Made by a program: the position numbers and the translations under genes. Under the pieces are notes generated by a model. The model was given only the letters and a program-made list of their open reading frames with translations. It ran no database searches and had not been told where the DNA came from. DNA of 64,000 nucleotides from PXAP01 sp964421595 (GTDB lineage Bacteria; Bacteroidota; Bacteroidia; Bacteroidales; PUMT01): the NCBI GenBank assembly GCA_964421595.1, contig CAYQXY010000010.1, positions 1-64,000 on the forward strand. Reading direction: 5' to 3'. Shown here piece after piece: positions 7,967 through 17,529 of the stretch. Positions within the stretch are counted from its first letter, which is position 1; each line of letters begins with the position of its first letter.

Positions 7967-8890
7967 TCAATCCTGCGACTGCAATCTTCTGCCTTCGTTC
8001 ACGCTTATACGTTGCCCGTCTGAGTAAGCAGCAATAAAGACATTGCTGATATTCAGAGACTTCATGATTTTATCGGCTTCATCGAAACTCCTGAAAGGCC
8101 CTAAATAATATTTATACCAGCCATCTTCATGCATCATATTGACTTCCATGTTGCCGTTGTAGAACGTTTTAAGTTCTGCCTGCGGTATCTCCTCTATATG
8201 AGCGGCAATCTGAACAATGAACGTAATTCCCTTTACTTCGTCTGCTATTTCATCAGGCAGTAAATTCACCTGAACTGTATCTTCCTGTGTTTCAATAACC
8301 TTCCTGACAATTTTTTCAGGATCTTCTCTCATTACGGTAATGTCGTCATCCCACTGGTAGGCATATATTACAGGAAAGTCCTGATAGATCCTTAGAGCTC
8401 TTCCCTTGCTAAGCAAAGCCAGCAATTCCAGGTCATGAGCCATCAGGTACATCTGCTGAGCCTTAACCGGGTCGGTTACTTTTCTTGCTTCGACTTTCAG
8501 TGTCTCGGCCTTATCCAGGTTTTCCCTTGCCCGGCGTTCAAACTCAGCAGGCCTCTCCAGTTCGGGTGGCAGATTTCCCCTTATTTTACCCCGCTCCTCC
8601 CTGCAATACTGATCATATATGTCAAACAAGGCATAGCATGCGGAAGAAAGTTCATTAAAAGCTTTATCAAGGATTGCCCCGTCATTTGAACCTGAAGCCT
8701 GTTCAACAAGATTATCGGCTATATTCTTCTGATTCTCAATCCTTGTGATCCGGCGGTTATCCCTGTCAGAGAATTCAAGATGAAGATTTTTAAGATTATC
8801 CCACACAGGTAACTGTGATGCAGAAACATACGGTAGCGAGATTACCAGAAATAAAACAATTCGTAAGCACTTGGCAGCTGTATGCAACAT
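7967..8890 (-). CDS. Exported protein with a C-terminal SPOR-like domain
   Basis: The 307-residue protein begins with a hydrophobic export signal (IVLFLVISLPYVSAS). The middle (about 25-180) is rich in charged helices with long heptad-like stretches such as ERRARENLDKAETLKVEARKV. Residues about 222-300 (ITFIVQIAAHIEEIP, YKYYLGPFRSFDEADKIMK, VFIAAYSDGQRISV) have the pattern of an SPOR fold, which binds denuded peptidoglycan glycans in other proteins. The helical part is not one I recognise. A cell-envelope role is inferred. The DUF6599-like gene lies 87 bases upstream on the same strand. Confidence 0.6.
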   Translation of the reverse strand: MLHTAAKCLRIVLFLVISLPYVSASQLPVWDNLKNLHLEFSDRDNRRITRIENQKNIADNLVEQASGSNDGAILDKAFNELSSACYALFDIYDQYCREERGKIRGNLPPELERPAEFERRARENLDKAETLKVEARKVTDPVKAQQMYLMAHDLELLALLSKGRALRIYQDFPVIYAYQWDDDITVMREDPEKIVRKVIETQEDTVQVNLLPDEIADEVKGITFIVQIAAHIEEIPQAELKTFYNGNMEVNMMHEDGWYKYYLGPFRSFDEADKIMKSLNISNVFIAAYSDGQRISVNEGRRLQSQD

Positions 8891-8977
8891 ACTTTATTTA
8901 CAAAATAATTAATAATTGACATTTACCCTGAGACCTGCTAAAATAATAATTTTAACGGATTAATATAATGGATAAAT

Positions 8978-9919
8978 CTAAAAAACGGGAATAATGCCTG
9001 AGAATGGATATTCCGGATTCTCATTATATAATATATCTTCTATTTTTTCAAATATTTCAGGTTGCCTGGTAACATCTTTTCCTATATAAACCAGGACAAA
9101 GGCATCCAGGACTCCTATTACCAGCTTATTTCCGTCTGTATCTTCAAATAAATATGCGGAGTCGGATCCGGAAAAGTCGGTATACCATTTTTGGTTTTTC
9201 AGGCTGCCGGTTAATTTTCCAAGCCATACTTCCATGTTCCCGGCACATTCAAATTCAAAGATTATAAGTCTGTGGGTCCCGAAATCACTGTAAATGCCTT
9301 CACTGAACCCTGAGATATCATCCTGTCCAAATGGCAATAGCATTTTCAGTCCGGCGCTTCCCCTGAAATACCGGGTACTTTCAGTTACAAATCCTTCTTC
9401 AGGCAAAACATTCGTCAATTCCGGCCTGAATCCTTTTGCAATATCCTTGTTGTCAAATGCGGCCGCAATTTCACATATTCCATCCATTACTTCCTTTGTC
9501 TCAGATTCGCTCCAGATCCTTACGTAATAATCTCCTTTCCAGTAATGAATTTCCCTTTCAGTTTTAAAAGACTCATCTCCATATTGCACGGAGACCCCAG
9601 TGTTACCACGGTTAACTGAGAAAAGTCCGTAGGCTCCTCCATCATCTTCCATATGATAAATCTCCACATTTAGCAGGTGTTCAGATGCATCAGTATACAC
9701 GGCTAATATTAATTCCTTAAGACCATATTCTGCAAATGCCTTATGCATACAAGGAGCATAAAAACAGGCAGAATCAAAGGGTATATGCTGAACATTATCA
9801 GCTAGATACCATCCTTTCAGATCAGCATCGGCAGGTAATATCAAAGAAGCTTTCCCGCCAATATCATTATTGGAAGAAGCAGCAAGTGCTGTAATTATAC
9901 AATATACCATTAACAACAT
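8978..9919 (-). CDS. Exported protein of unknown function, DUF6599-like
   Basis: This 313-residue protein has a short hydrophobic N-terminus (LLMVYCIITALAAS) and probably is exported. The body carries the pattern I associate with DUF6599: LPADADLKGWYLAD, an EYGLKEL segment, VEIYHMEDDGGAYGLFS, and IHYWKGDYYVRIW. No catalytic motif is visible and no function is known to me. The gene stands between the SPOR-like protein and the LytTR regulator, all on the minus strand. Confidence 0.55.
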   Translation of the reverse strand: MLLMVYCIITALAASSNNDIGGKASLILPADADLKGWYLADNVQHIPFDSACFYAPCMHKAFAEYGLKELILAVYTDASEHLLNVEIYHMEDDGGAYGLFSVNRGNTGVSVQYGDESFKTEREIHYWKGDYYVRIWSESETKEVMDGICEIAAAFDNKDIAKGFRPELTNVLPEEGFVTESTRYFRGSAGLKMLLPFGQDDISGFSEGIYSDFGTHRLIIFEFECAGNMEVWLGKLTGSLKNQKWYTDFSGSDSAYLFEDTDGNKLVIGVLDAFVLVYIGKDVTRQPEIFEKIEDILYNENPEYPFSGIIPVF

Positions 9920-9993
9920 GAAACTACCGTTAAATAAACTATTACAGTAGCATCAAAGATATATTGATTTCCGGAAACTAATTGACTTTTACC

Positions 9994-10740
9994 TCAGAAC
10001 TTCAGCACTTTCTTCAGCCGGGCATAACCTGACTTGCTTACCGACAGTTTTTGACCTGATTTTAATATTAAAATATATGATTCCCTGCCATATAGTTCAA
10101 TACGGTCAATTGCAGAAATATTTACTATAAAAGAACGGTGTACGCGAACAAACAGTTGTTCATCAAGATGGTCTTCATAATATTTGATAGTAGCCTGTTT
10201 TAAATATTTACCAGTTTCAGTATAAATCATCACATAATCATCCTGGGCTTCCAGATAAATTATTGCTTCAGTGTATATCAGATTTATTTTATTTCCGGTT
10301 TTAACAACTATCCGCTGCAATGTTTCCCTCGTTTTGTCAAAATGCTCAATCAATCGTGGTATCAGGTCATCACCCTTGCTTAACATGCTCCTTTCGCGAA
10401 CCCTGGCAATGGCTTCTGAAAGTCTTTCTTTGGAAAATGGTTTTAAAAGGTAATCGGCTGCGTTTAATTCGAAGGCCTTGATGGCATACTGATTATATGC
10501 TGTAGTGAATATTATAAATGGCCTTTTCTCTAATAACTCAAGCATTTCAAAGCCATTCAATACGGGCATTTCTATATCAAGGAGCAACAGCTGCGGATTA
10601 AGCTCAGAGACAGCTTTAAGCGCTTCGAATCCATTTTCAAATTCTCCGGCTATCTCAATAAACGGATAGTCTGTGAGATAATTCCTGAGAAGATCCCGGG
10701 CAGGCTTCTCATCATCTATAATCAGAGTTCTTAAATTCAT
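9994..10740 (-). CDS. LytTR-family response regulator
   Basis: A receiver domain (1-120) is followed by a LytTR DNA-binding domain (about 140-245), 248 residues in all. The phosphoacceptor is Asp55 in LLLLDIEMP, with acidic Asp9/Asp10 near the start and Lys in LLKPFSKERL. The LytTR part shows IIYLEAQDDYVMIYTETGKYL and FVRVHRSFIVNISAIDRIE. It should bind DNA when phosphorylated by the LytS-type kinase encoded 6 bases upstream. Targets are unknown; the LiaF-like protein upstream in the same operon suggests envelope sensing. Confidence 0.93.
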   Translation of the reverse strand: MNLRTLIIDDEKPARDLLRNYLTDYPFIEIAGEFENGFEALKAVSELNPQLLLLDIEMPVLNGFEMLELLEKRPFIIFTTAYNQYAIKAFELNAADYLLKPFSKERLSEAIARVRERSMLSKGDDLIPRLIEHFDKTRETLQRIVVKTGNKINLIYTEAIIYLEAQDDYVMIYTETGKYLKQATIKYYEDHLDEQLFVRVHRSFIVNISAIDRIELYGRESYILILKSGQKLSVSKSGYARLKKVLKF

Positions 10741-10746
10741 TCTCCA

Positions 10747-11802
10747 TTAAGTTTTTTGAGGAATGCAAAGTGATATTTCGAAGGTATTGTTACTCTTTTG
10801 TAATGAAAAAAGATCTTTTCTGTGGTATAATAACTCCAGACGGTTTTTAATATTGGCTAATCCTATACCTGCTGAGTTTACCCGTGTTTGTGTCTCTTCA
10901 TCAAAGTTATTCCTGAGAATCAGTTGCAGCATGTCATCTTCTAAACTTACATTCATATTTATGCTAATCCGGCCGGCACTTTTATAAACGCCATGCTTTA
11001 TGGCATTCTCAAAAAGCGGCTGTAGTATAAGTGCAGGTAAAGTGCAAGAAATACATTCTTTATCAATATTATAAAAATATTCAAGTCGATCACCAAACCT
11101 GATCTTTTCAATGGCAAGATAATTATCAATATTGTTTAATTCCTCTCCAAGCGTTGATGTCGTCCTGCTATCCTGTTCGAGAGAGTACCTCAGAAATGAG
11201 GCAAGCTTAATCACCATATCCCTTGCTTTTTCAGGCGAGGTAATAATAAGGGAACTGACTGAATTAAGACTGTTGAAAATAAAATGAGGATTCATCTGCG
11301 ACTTCAGGACGTCAAGTTTTGCTTCCTGTATCATTGTATTTAGTTTTACTTCCGCCGCGGCCTTTTCCTGAATACTCTGATAATAAATGACGAGATAGTA
11401 AAACATTATAATGACAAGATAGAAAAAGAAACCGGCTATCAATCTGCCATAAATCCCTGTTTCCAGAATAAACTGGTAATCTGTTTGTCCCGGAAAAATC
11501 CTGGAGAGAATATAGCTGCAAATTGATACCCAGAATACAGATACAAGAAAAGCTACAACAAGGTAATTGAGAAAAAGATACAGCAACTTTCTGGCTCCGG
11601 CCTGCATAAACCTTACCATAAACCAGGAACTTAGTCCGAGAAAAGCAAAGGTTGCATTAAAAATCAAACTATCAGTTACCGCTACTATTAACCCTGCACC
11701 AAAATATATGTAAAGGATGCCCGCATGCAACACTATAACTGTAATCCATGCAAAAAGATAGTATAAAAAATATCTCCTGTTTACTATAAGGGGGTTATCC
11801 AT
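10747..11802 (-). CDS. LytS-type sensor histidine kinase
   Basis: The 351-residue kinase has four to five membrane segments in its first 145 residues, a short helix, and then a His_kinase domain of the LytS/YehU class. The phosphorylated residue should be His173 in SQMNPHFIFNSLN. An N-box follows (LPALILQPLFENAIKHGV), then the glycine loop GIGLANIKNRLELLY. There is no separate periplasmic sensor domain, so the membrane bundle itself probably senses. It is paired with the LytTR regulator 6 bases downstream and preceded by the LiaF-like gene. Confidence 0.93.
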   Translation of the reverse strand: MDNPLIVNRRYFLYYLFAWITVIVLHAGILYIYFGAGLIVAVTDSLIFNATFAFLGLSSWFMVRFMQAGARKLLYLFLNYLVVAFLVSVFWVSICSYILSRIFPGQTDYQFILETGIYGRLIAGFFFYLVIIMFYYLVIYYQSIQEKAAAEVKLNTMIQEAKLDVLKSQMNPHFIFNSLNSVSSLIITSPEKARDMVIKLASFLRYSLEQDSRTTSTLGEELNNIDNYLAIEKIRFGDRLEYFYNIDKECISCTLPALILQPLFENAIKHGVYKSAGRISINMNVSLEDDMLQLILRNNFDEETQTRVNSAGIGLANIKNRLELLYHRKDLFSLQKSNNTFEISLCIPQKT

Positions 11803-11829
11803 CTGTTAAATAGCCAGACATTGAAAAAT

Positions 11830-11855
11830 GATACCCCGGGATTTCCCGGGATATC
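11830..11855 (-). terminator. Hairpin after the LiaF-like gene
   Basis: CCCGGG (11835-11840) pairs with CCCGGG (11845-11850), and the flanks GATA and TATC extend the stem with one mismatch. The minus strand continues into CATTTTTC. It lies in the 59-base gap before the kinase gene, so it may attenuate read-through. Confidence 0.45.
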
Positions 11856-11861
11856 AGGAAT

Positions 11862-12572
11862 CTACAAAGTTTTTATCTCTCCACCGCCAAAAATTACCAT
11901 TCCCTTTATTACAAGTTCCCGGGAAGGGTCCCTGACAATAAGCCTGCTGTGCGACCGGTCATCAGAAAATCCTCCGAAAATAGAAACAACATCAATCTTT
12001 ACTGACCAGTCCTCGGGAACATGCATGGTTACACCACCAAAAATGGCGAGCATATCTATAACATTCTGTCCCTCTGCAAGACCAGAATTGAGCAGGTTCA
12101 GTTCAGATCCTCCGAAAACTGCAGTAGCCTTCCCACCTTTAAATGTTTTTGTATTTATACTCTTTTTAATGCCTCCGAAAATCGTTACCTCATCGATATA
12201 ATCCATATCATGCTGTTTGGTTTCGGTATCAAATCTGCGTGTATCAAAGTTTTTGCGCAGTAATATAAGTATACCGACCACCATAAGTAACAATGGCAAC
12301 CCTACCCTCCACATATTGAAATAAGGTATTCCCAGAATGTCAGGAATAAGGAGAAAGCCGCCAACTGCCATCAGAATAATACCGGAAGATCTGTTTGAGG
12401 AATTAAAAAACAGTATCAGCCCGATTATTACCAGGATCATTTTCCATGAAAATAAGGAATTCATAAAATGAAAAGGTTCAAAAAAATTAAGGTTACGAAG
12501 TAATAACATCGCTCCTACCGCGATAATTATCAGACCGATAACCATTCTCGACTGATTGGAACTTTGTGACAT
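11862..12572 (-). CDS. LiaF-like membrane protein (LiaI/LiaF-type TM domain plus cell-wall-active antibiotics response domain)
   Basis: Residues 10-110 contain four closely packed hydrophobic helices (VIGLIIIAVGAMLLL, MILVIIGLILFF, IILMAVGGFLLIP, LPLLLMVVGILILL). The C-terminal half has the repeated short beta pattern with FGG triplets (TIFGG, AVFGG, AIFGG, SIFGG, VIFGG), which is typical of LiaF C-terminal domains. In Firmicutes LiaF restrains a kinase that senses cell-wall antibiotics. Its place just upstream of a LytS/LytTR pair fits a similar modulator role here, which is inference. Confidence 0.82.
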   Translation of the reverse strand: MSQSSNQSRMVIGLIIIAVGAMLLLRNLNFFEPFHFMNSLFSWKMILVIIGLILFFNSSNRSSGIILMAVGGFLLIPDILGIPYFNMWRVGLPLLLMVVGILILLRKNFDTRRFDTETKQHDMDYIDEVTIFGGIKKSINTKTFKGGKATAVFGGSELNLLNSGLAEGQNVIDMLAIFGGVTMHVPEDWSVKIDVVSIFGGFSDDRSHSRLIVRDPSRELVIKGMVIFGGGEIKTL

Positions 12573-12693
12573 AATGTATAGTTTTAATTATTTATGAGTT
12601 TAAAGCCAATCCAAAAATAGAATATAATAAAATTCCGGGTTATACAAAATAGGTAAACAATGGATAAATGCCGGTAAATAGAGTAACTCAATG

Positions 12694-13092
12694 TCACTTC
12701 TTCTTTTCCATGTCGCTAAGCTGAAGGTTCAGGGCTTTGACCGAGATCTGAATCTCCCATGCGGAAATACAAAGCGAGCCTATAAGCAGCAAAAGCGCGA
12801 CTCCAAATACATAAATTGCGATAAGCATATATCCAACATATATCAGGAACATGCATATAACGCAGAGCAGGAGGCTTAAAAGTCCGTAAATCTGCATATG
12901 CCTGATTATTGACAGCCTGAGCCTCAGGTTCTTGATTTGTCCGTAGAGGATATCGTCAGGGTTTTCCTTGTACATGGCATGAAGATTCCTCACAAGAACC
13001 GCGAGCGCAAGAAATCGGTTTGTATAGGCAAGCAGCAAAAGTGAGATTGCTGAAAAAAGTAGTGCAGGAGTGGTCAAATCAAGGTCTGTCAT
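12694..13092 (-). CDS. DUF2721 family membrane protein
   Basis: This 132-residue protein has three hydrophobic helices: one near the start (LLFSAISLLLLAYTNRFLAL) and two in the second half (IYGLLSLLLCVICMFLIYVGYML and IYVFGVALLLLIGSLCISAWE). The conserved RNRFLALA-like start and the LRLRLSIIRHMQIYG linker match DUF2721. Its function is not known. It lies 25 bases after the AEC transporter on the same strand and may be co-transcribed. Confidence 0.75.
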   Translation of the reverse strand: MTDLDLTTPALLFSAISLLLLAYTNRFLALAVLVRNLHAMYKENPDDILYGQIKNLRLRLSIIRHMQIYGLLSLLLCVICMFLIYVGYMLIAIYVFGVALLLLIGSLCISAWEIQISVKALNLQLSDMEKKK

Positions 13093-13117
13093 TGTATAGT
13101 TTTTAGTCCCCTTTTCC

Positions 13118-14140
13118 TTAAAAAGCTAATGTTTTAATCATCCAGTTCAGGAAGGGAAGTGTGAAAAGACTTAACAGAGTTGAGATAAAAACATTTTCCA
13201 TAGCATGAGCATCGTCAGCATTAAATTTTTTTGCCAGGACTACAAAAATTGTCATGCATGGTGTACCGCACTGAAGTATCACCACTGAAAATGCAACAGG
13301 ATCTATATGTAAAGATAAAAGATCTAAAATGGTTCTGAATATAATTATAAGTAACAATGGAGCAATAATCAACTTATTGACCGATAAAAAGTAGACCATC
13401 TTTCTTTTAAAAACCCCATGAATGTTGGTCTGTGCCAACATCCCACCAATATACAGCATTGATAAATAACTTGTTGTCTGGCCAAGACCGCTAAACGGAA
13501 TATCGATAACTTCTGGCAGGCGGACTCCTGTAAGCATGAGAATTATGCCTGTTATAAAGGCAAAAGTGTTAGGGTTAAGTAAATTTTTCAGTCTTCCGAT
13601 CATACTGACCGACTGGTCCAGCATGCCGACTCCCAAAGTCCACATGACAGAGTTTGAAACGAGATAGTACAAGGTTGCATAAAATAATGCCTGCCCGCCG
13701 GGAAATAGTGCATTCATTAAAGGGAATCCCAGAAAAACAATATTTCCGAACGCAGTGTGCAGCACATGAATGGAGTAACTCTCTTTTTTCATTCTCAAGG
13801 CAAGGGAAGAAAGATGTCCCATAAAAAGAAGAAAAAACATGGAAAAGAAGGACAGAACTATTACTAAAAATCCATTCCTGAGAAGATCAATAGTAATATC
13901 AAGAGAAGTAAAAGAGGTGAGGATAAGTAATGGCAGTGTTATATTGAATACGAGAGAAGCAATACCTTCTTTTAGATTCTCAGTTATAATTCCAGCTTTG
14001 GTAGCTATAACACCGATGAAGGCAATTATTCCAAGAATTACTATCTGGTTTAAGATTATTTCCGATTGCACTGTCTTTAATTTAAGCCAGTGCAAAACTA
14101 AAAAATATATGCCATATAAATGCATTTTCTGAGGCTCCAT
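13118..14140 (-). CDS. AEC family transporter (auxin efflux carrier-like permease)
   Basis: The 340-residue integral membrane protein shows about ten hydrophobic helices in two halves, as in the AEC/MdcF family. Typical segments are VILGIIAFIGVIATKAGI at the start, AFGNIVFLGFPLMNALF around the centre of the first half, and VILQCGTPCMTIFVVLAKKF near the end. Bacterial members export or import small organic anions such as malate or malonate; the substrate here cannot be told. The N-terminus is about 20 residues longer than usual (MEPQKMHLYGIYF...), and no better ATG follows before the first helix. Confidence 0.88.
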   Translation of the reverse strand: MEPQKMHLYGIYFLVLHWLKLKTVQSEIILNQIVILGIIAFIGVIATKAGIITENLKEGIASLVFNITLPLLILTSFTSLDITIDLLRNGFLVIVLSFFSMFFLLFMGHLSSLALRMKKESYSIHVLHTAFGNIVFLGFPLMNALFPGGQALFYATLYYLVSNSVMWTLGVGMLDQSVSMIGRLKNLLNPNTFAFITGIILMLTGVRLPEVIDIPFSGLGQTTSYLSMLYIGGMLAQTNIHGVFKRKMVYFLSVNKLIIAPLLLIIIFRTILDLLSLHIDPVAFSVVILQCGTPCMTIFVVLAKKFNADDAHAMENVFISTLLSLFTLPFLNWMIKTLAF

Positions 14141-14439
14141 GAACCAAATGCAAAATAACGGACTAAGATTATTGAAAAAACAATTAGGTTTGCAGATTAA
14201 AGTTTTGCTTATAAGAACCGTTAATTTGTATCATTTAATGAATCTCTTACTTACCAAAATACACAAGAAAAATTGAATACTGAATCTGGCTATTATTGCT
14301 GATTGAACTTTCTGATTGCATCCAGAATCGACCATAGGTCAATTAAGCATGGGGTATCCATCGGAATTGAAATACTGAATATGAATTAACAGCTAAACAT
14401 AATTATTGATTATTAATTTGATTAACCTGCTTTATAGAG

Positions 14440-16176
14440 ATGAAACCAGTCATATATCAGTTATTTGTGAGGCTATTCGGGAACAGTTCAACTGCCAACA
14501 TTCCTAATGGGACCATTGAGGAAAATGGTTGCGGAACTTTCTGCGATATAAATGAACAGGCTTTAGCCTCACTTAAAAAAATGGGCATCAGCCATATCTG
14601 GTATACGGGTATTATTGAACATGCTGTAGCTGCAGATTATTCAGCCTATGGCATATTTAATGATTTTCCTGAGATAATAAAGGGGAGAGCCGGATCACCC
14701 TATGCTATTAAAAACTACTTTAACGTAAATCCCGATCTGGCAACAGATGTTCATAAACGAATGGAAGAGTTCGAAGACCTGGTTGCCCGAACCCATGCTG
14801 CGGGAATGAAGGTGTTAATTGACTTCGTGCCCAATCATCTTGCCAGGGTTTACAGGTCTGGTAATGGCAATGGCAATGGATCCGGCAATGCTGATTTTGG
14901 TGTATTTGATCAGACAGGAGTTGCCTTTTCGGCTGAAAATGATTTTTATTACCTGCCTGGCGAAGAATTGAAACTTCCGGGTGAACTATATAAAATAGCA
15001 GCCTCAACAGAATACCGTAAAGATCCACTCCCCTACAGGGAATTCCCCGCCAGGGTTACAGGCAACGATTGTTTTAGTGCATCGCCGGGTATAGGCGACT
15101 GGTACGAGACTGTGAAGCTGAATTACGGGGTTGATTACATTAATAACAGGAAAACTTATTTTAACCCGGTACCTCCTGCATGGGAAAAGATGAAAAATAT
15201 TATTCTATTCTGGGCAGGAAAAAATATTGATGGTTTCCGTGCAGACATGGCTGAGATGGTTCCTCTGGAATTCTGGGAGTGGTTGATTCCTCAAATAAAA
15301 AAACAGTATCCTGAAATAATTTTCATTGCTGAAATTTACCAGCCTGAACTCTACAGGGGTTATATCGAAAGAGGGAACTTCGATTACCTTTATGATAAGG
15401 CAGATTTCTATGATTCAGTAAGGAATATTATAGAAGAGAAGTCAGATACCAGGGCAATAACCCATTGCTGGCAGAAAATAGGAGATCTGGAAAAATATAT
15501 GTTGAGATTTCTTGAAAATCATGATGAACAAAGAATTGCCTCAAAATACTTTGCATCTGACCCATGGAAAGCTTTACCAGGAATGGTGCTTGCAGCAACA
15601 ATGAATAACGGGCCGCTATTATTGTATTCCGGCCAGGAAACCGGTGAGCCGGCTGAGGGATGCAGTGGCTTTAGCGGAGATGACGGACGAACAAGTATTT
15701 TTGACTACTGGACAGTTCCAAACCATCAGAAATGGATGAATGATGGAGCCTTTGACGGCAAATTACTTCCTGATGACCTCGCGGAACTCAGGAAAAATTA
15801 TTCATATATAGCAAGATTATGCTCTGAACATCAATTGTTCAGTAATGGCTCATTCTATGACCTTATGTGGGTTAATGAAGACCTTATGAATCAAACTTCG
15901 GGTAAAATATATGCCTACCTGAGATATAACGACAATGAGGTATCATTGATAATTCTGAATTTTGGACATAATAAATTAAATGACTTACAGTTGTTAATAC
16001 CTGAGGGTGCTTTCGCAGCTATGAAGTTGAAAAAAGACTCAAAGGCATATCTTCACCTGGTTTACCCATCAGGAAATCCTGATTTGAACGTTAGTCTCAT
16101 TGGCATGACAGAGAAAATAAAATTTAATATTTCATCTCTGTCTGCATTAATTTTGTTTTTTCGAAAACATGAATAA
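14440..16176 (+). CDS. Cytosolic alpha-amylase family enzyme, GH13
   Basis: The protein has 578 residues and no signal peptide, so it acts inside the cell. The GH13 barrel shows region I DFVPNH (128-133), region II DGFRADMAE with nucleophile Asp269, region III IFIAEIY with acid/base Glu298, and region IV FLENHD with the stabilising Asp362. A beta-sandwich domain follows (about 490-578). The subfamily and substrate are uncertain; it could act on maltodextrins or trehalose-like sugars. A short low-complexity run of alternating Gly and Asn (141-150) sits between barrel strands. It stands alone, with no sus or glycogen genes nearby. Confidence 0.9.
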   Translation: MKPVIYQLFVRLFGNSSTANIPNGTIEENGCGTFCDINEQALASLKKMGISHIWYTGIIEHAVAADYSAYGIFNDFPEIIKGRAGSPYAIKNYFNVNPDLATDVHKRMEEFEDLVARTHAAGMKVLIDFVPNHLARVYRSGNGNGNGSGNADFGVFDQTGVAFSAENDFYYLPGEELKLPGELYKIAASTEYRKDPLPYREFPARVTGNDCFSASPGIGDWYETVKLNYGVDYINNRKTYFNPVPPAWEKMKNIILFWAGKNIDGFRADMAEMVPLEFWEWLIPQIKKQYPEIIFIAEIYQPELYRGYIERGNFDYLYDKADFYDSVRNIIEEKSDTRAITHCWQKIGDLEKYMLRFLENHDEQRIASKYFASDPWKALPGMVLAATMNNGPLLLYSGQETGEPAEGCSGFSGDDGRTSIFDYWTVPNHQKWMNDGAFDGKLLPDDLAELRKNYSYIARLCSEHQLFSNGSFYDLMWVNEDLMNQTSGKIYAYLRYNDNEVSLIILNFGHNKLNDLQLLIPEGAFAAMKLKKDSKAYLHLVYPSGNPDLNVSLIGMTEKIKFNISSLSALILFFRKHE

Positions 16177-16275
16177 TATTGCAGAGTTTTAAAAATGAAA
16201 ACCGGGTCGAAATTTAAGTCCTTCTGTGTCGTTCTATAAATTCAGGCCATATGGGTAATTGTAATGCAACAATAA

Positions 16276-16998
16276 ATGGTGCGGTTCATAAAAGAAAATA
16301 TTAACGGTTTACTGGGCACAGTAATTTTTCACCTGCTGATTGTTGTACTGATCCTTGCAACAAGGCTTTCATCATTCGAGCATCAGGATGAACACAGTAT
16401 TCTGGTTGAGTTTGATATTGATGTAAGCGAAGAGGAATTCCGTGAATATACTGAATCACTGCTTGCCAGGAATGAGCTTGATTATGAGAGCAGTCATACC
16501 CGAAATATTGCAGTCAATGTTTCGGCCGACCGTCCTGTGGCTGATCAGTTTAAGGATTTGTCACCCCAGGAGGCATCTGAACTGGAATCAAGGATAAATG
16601 ACATCCTGAATAATGCTGCAAATGGTATTATGCCCGAGCCTGATCAACCGGAAATAAATTTTGAACCACCGGTTTTGCCTGTACAGGAAAAAACAGAAGA
16701 TACTGAACCATATTCCGGCCCGACAACCATCACATATGATCTGCCGGGCAGGACTCATTTAAGGGTACCGGTTCCTGTTTACAAGTGCCCGGAAGGGGGA
16801 ATAGTAGAGGTAAATATCTCGGTAGACAGGCAGGGAAAGGTTATAAAAGCGAATATTGATGGCTCTGCGGAAAATTTTAACGAATCATGTAATCATCAAA
16901 TGGCATTGGAATCTGCCATGAATAGCCTGTTTTCACAAAGTGCTGATTCACCGACAATTCAGACAGGGATAATTACTTTCTACTTCCAGAAACAGTAA
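16276..16998 (+). CDS. TonB-like energy transducer protein
   Basis: The 240-residue protein has a single N-terminal membrane helix (LLGTVIFHLLIVVLILATRL), a long acidic periplasmic linker with prolines (about 115-155), and a C-terminal domain with the TonB-like pattern GGIVEVNISVDRQGKVIKANI. Two cysteines (in YKCPEGG and ESCNHQ) might pair. It likely contacts outer-membrane transporters, but no ExbB/ExbD lies nearby. There is also no TonB-dependent receptor in the window, so its partner is unknown. Confidence 0.65.
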   Translation: MVRFIKENINGLLGTVIFHLLIVVLILATRLSSFEHQDEHSILVEFDIDVSEEEFREYTESLLARNELDYESSHTRNIAVNVSADRPVADQFKDLSPQEASELESRINDILNNAANGIMPEPDQPEINFEPPVLPVQEKTEDTEPYSGPTTITYDLPGRTHLRVPVPVYKCPEGGIVEVNISVDRQGKVIKANIDGSAENFNESCNHQMALESAMNSLFSQSADSPTIQTGIITFYFQKQ

Positions 16999-17113
16999 AT
17001 AAATAAAAAAATAGTCTTTGTTAGGATTTGCTTTTTATTTTTTATTTAATTTGCCAAATATTTGAGACATAGTATTGCTTAGTTTGTTTAATCTTAGATC
17101 TGGTATATTACTT

Positions 17114-17419
17114 ATGGAGAAAAAACGATTGATAGTCAATATGGCAAACCTTCCTGATGGGGTTCTGGAAGCAATTCAAAAAAAATATCCCAATGGGTAT
17201 GCAGACTATGTCATAAAAGTTCCAAAGGGTCTTAATGACTTCTTTTACGCAATAACGGTTGATACAGACAATGCCAGTTACCTGGTAAAGGTCAATGTAA
17301 AGGTAGATGCCGTTGTGGAAAATGATGAAAAGGATCCTGTTGACGATGATATTGAGATCAATGCTGATGACGAATCACTGGCTGAAAATCCAGATGACCT
17401 CGACGACCTTGATGACTGA
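17114..17419 (+). CDS. Small acidic-tailed protein of unknown function
   Basis: I choose the ATG at 17114 (MEKKRLIVNMANLPDGV) over one 13 codons earlier because the earlier stretch looks untranslated. The 101-residue product has a compact alpha/beta part (residues 1-65: LEAIQKKYPNGY, FFYAITVDTDNASYLVKVNVKVD) followed by a strongly acidic tail rich in Asp (DDDIEINADDESL to DDLDDLDD). I do not recognise the family. It lies about 110 bases upstream of the SiaC-like gene on the same strand. Confidence 0.6.
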   Translation: MEKKRLIVNMANLPDGVLEAIQKKYPNGYADYVIKVPKGLNDFFYAITVDTDNASYLVKVNVKVDAVVENDEKDPVDDDIEINADDESLAENPDDLDDLDD

Positions 17420-17529
17420 TCTTTGAAAATTTAAAAACCCTCTTAATCCGGTAAGTCGATTTTTTCGGCTGTATACTCCTGAATTGAATTAATTCACCTA
17501 TATTTAGATTGAATTTTATTCAGGCATTA

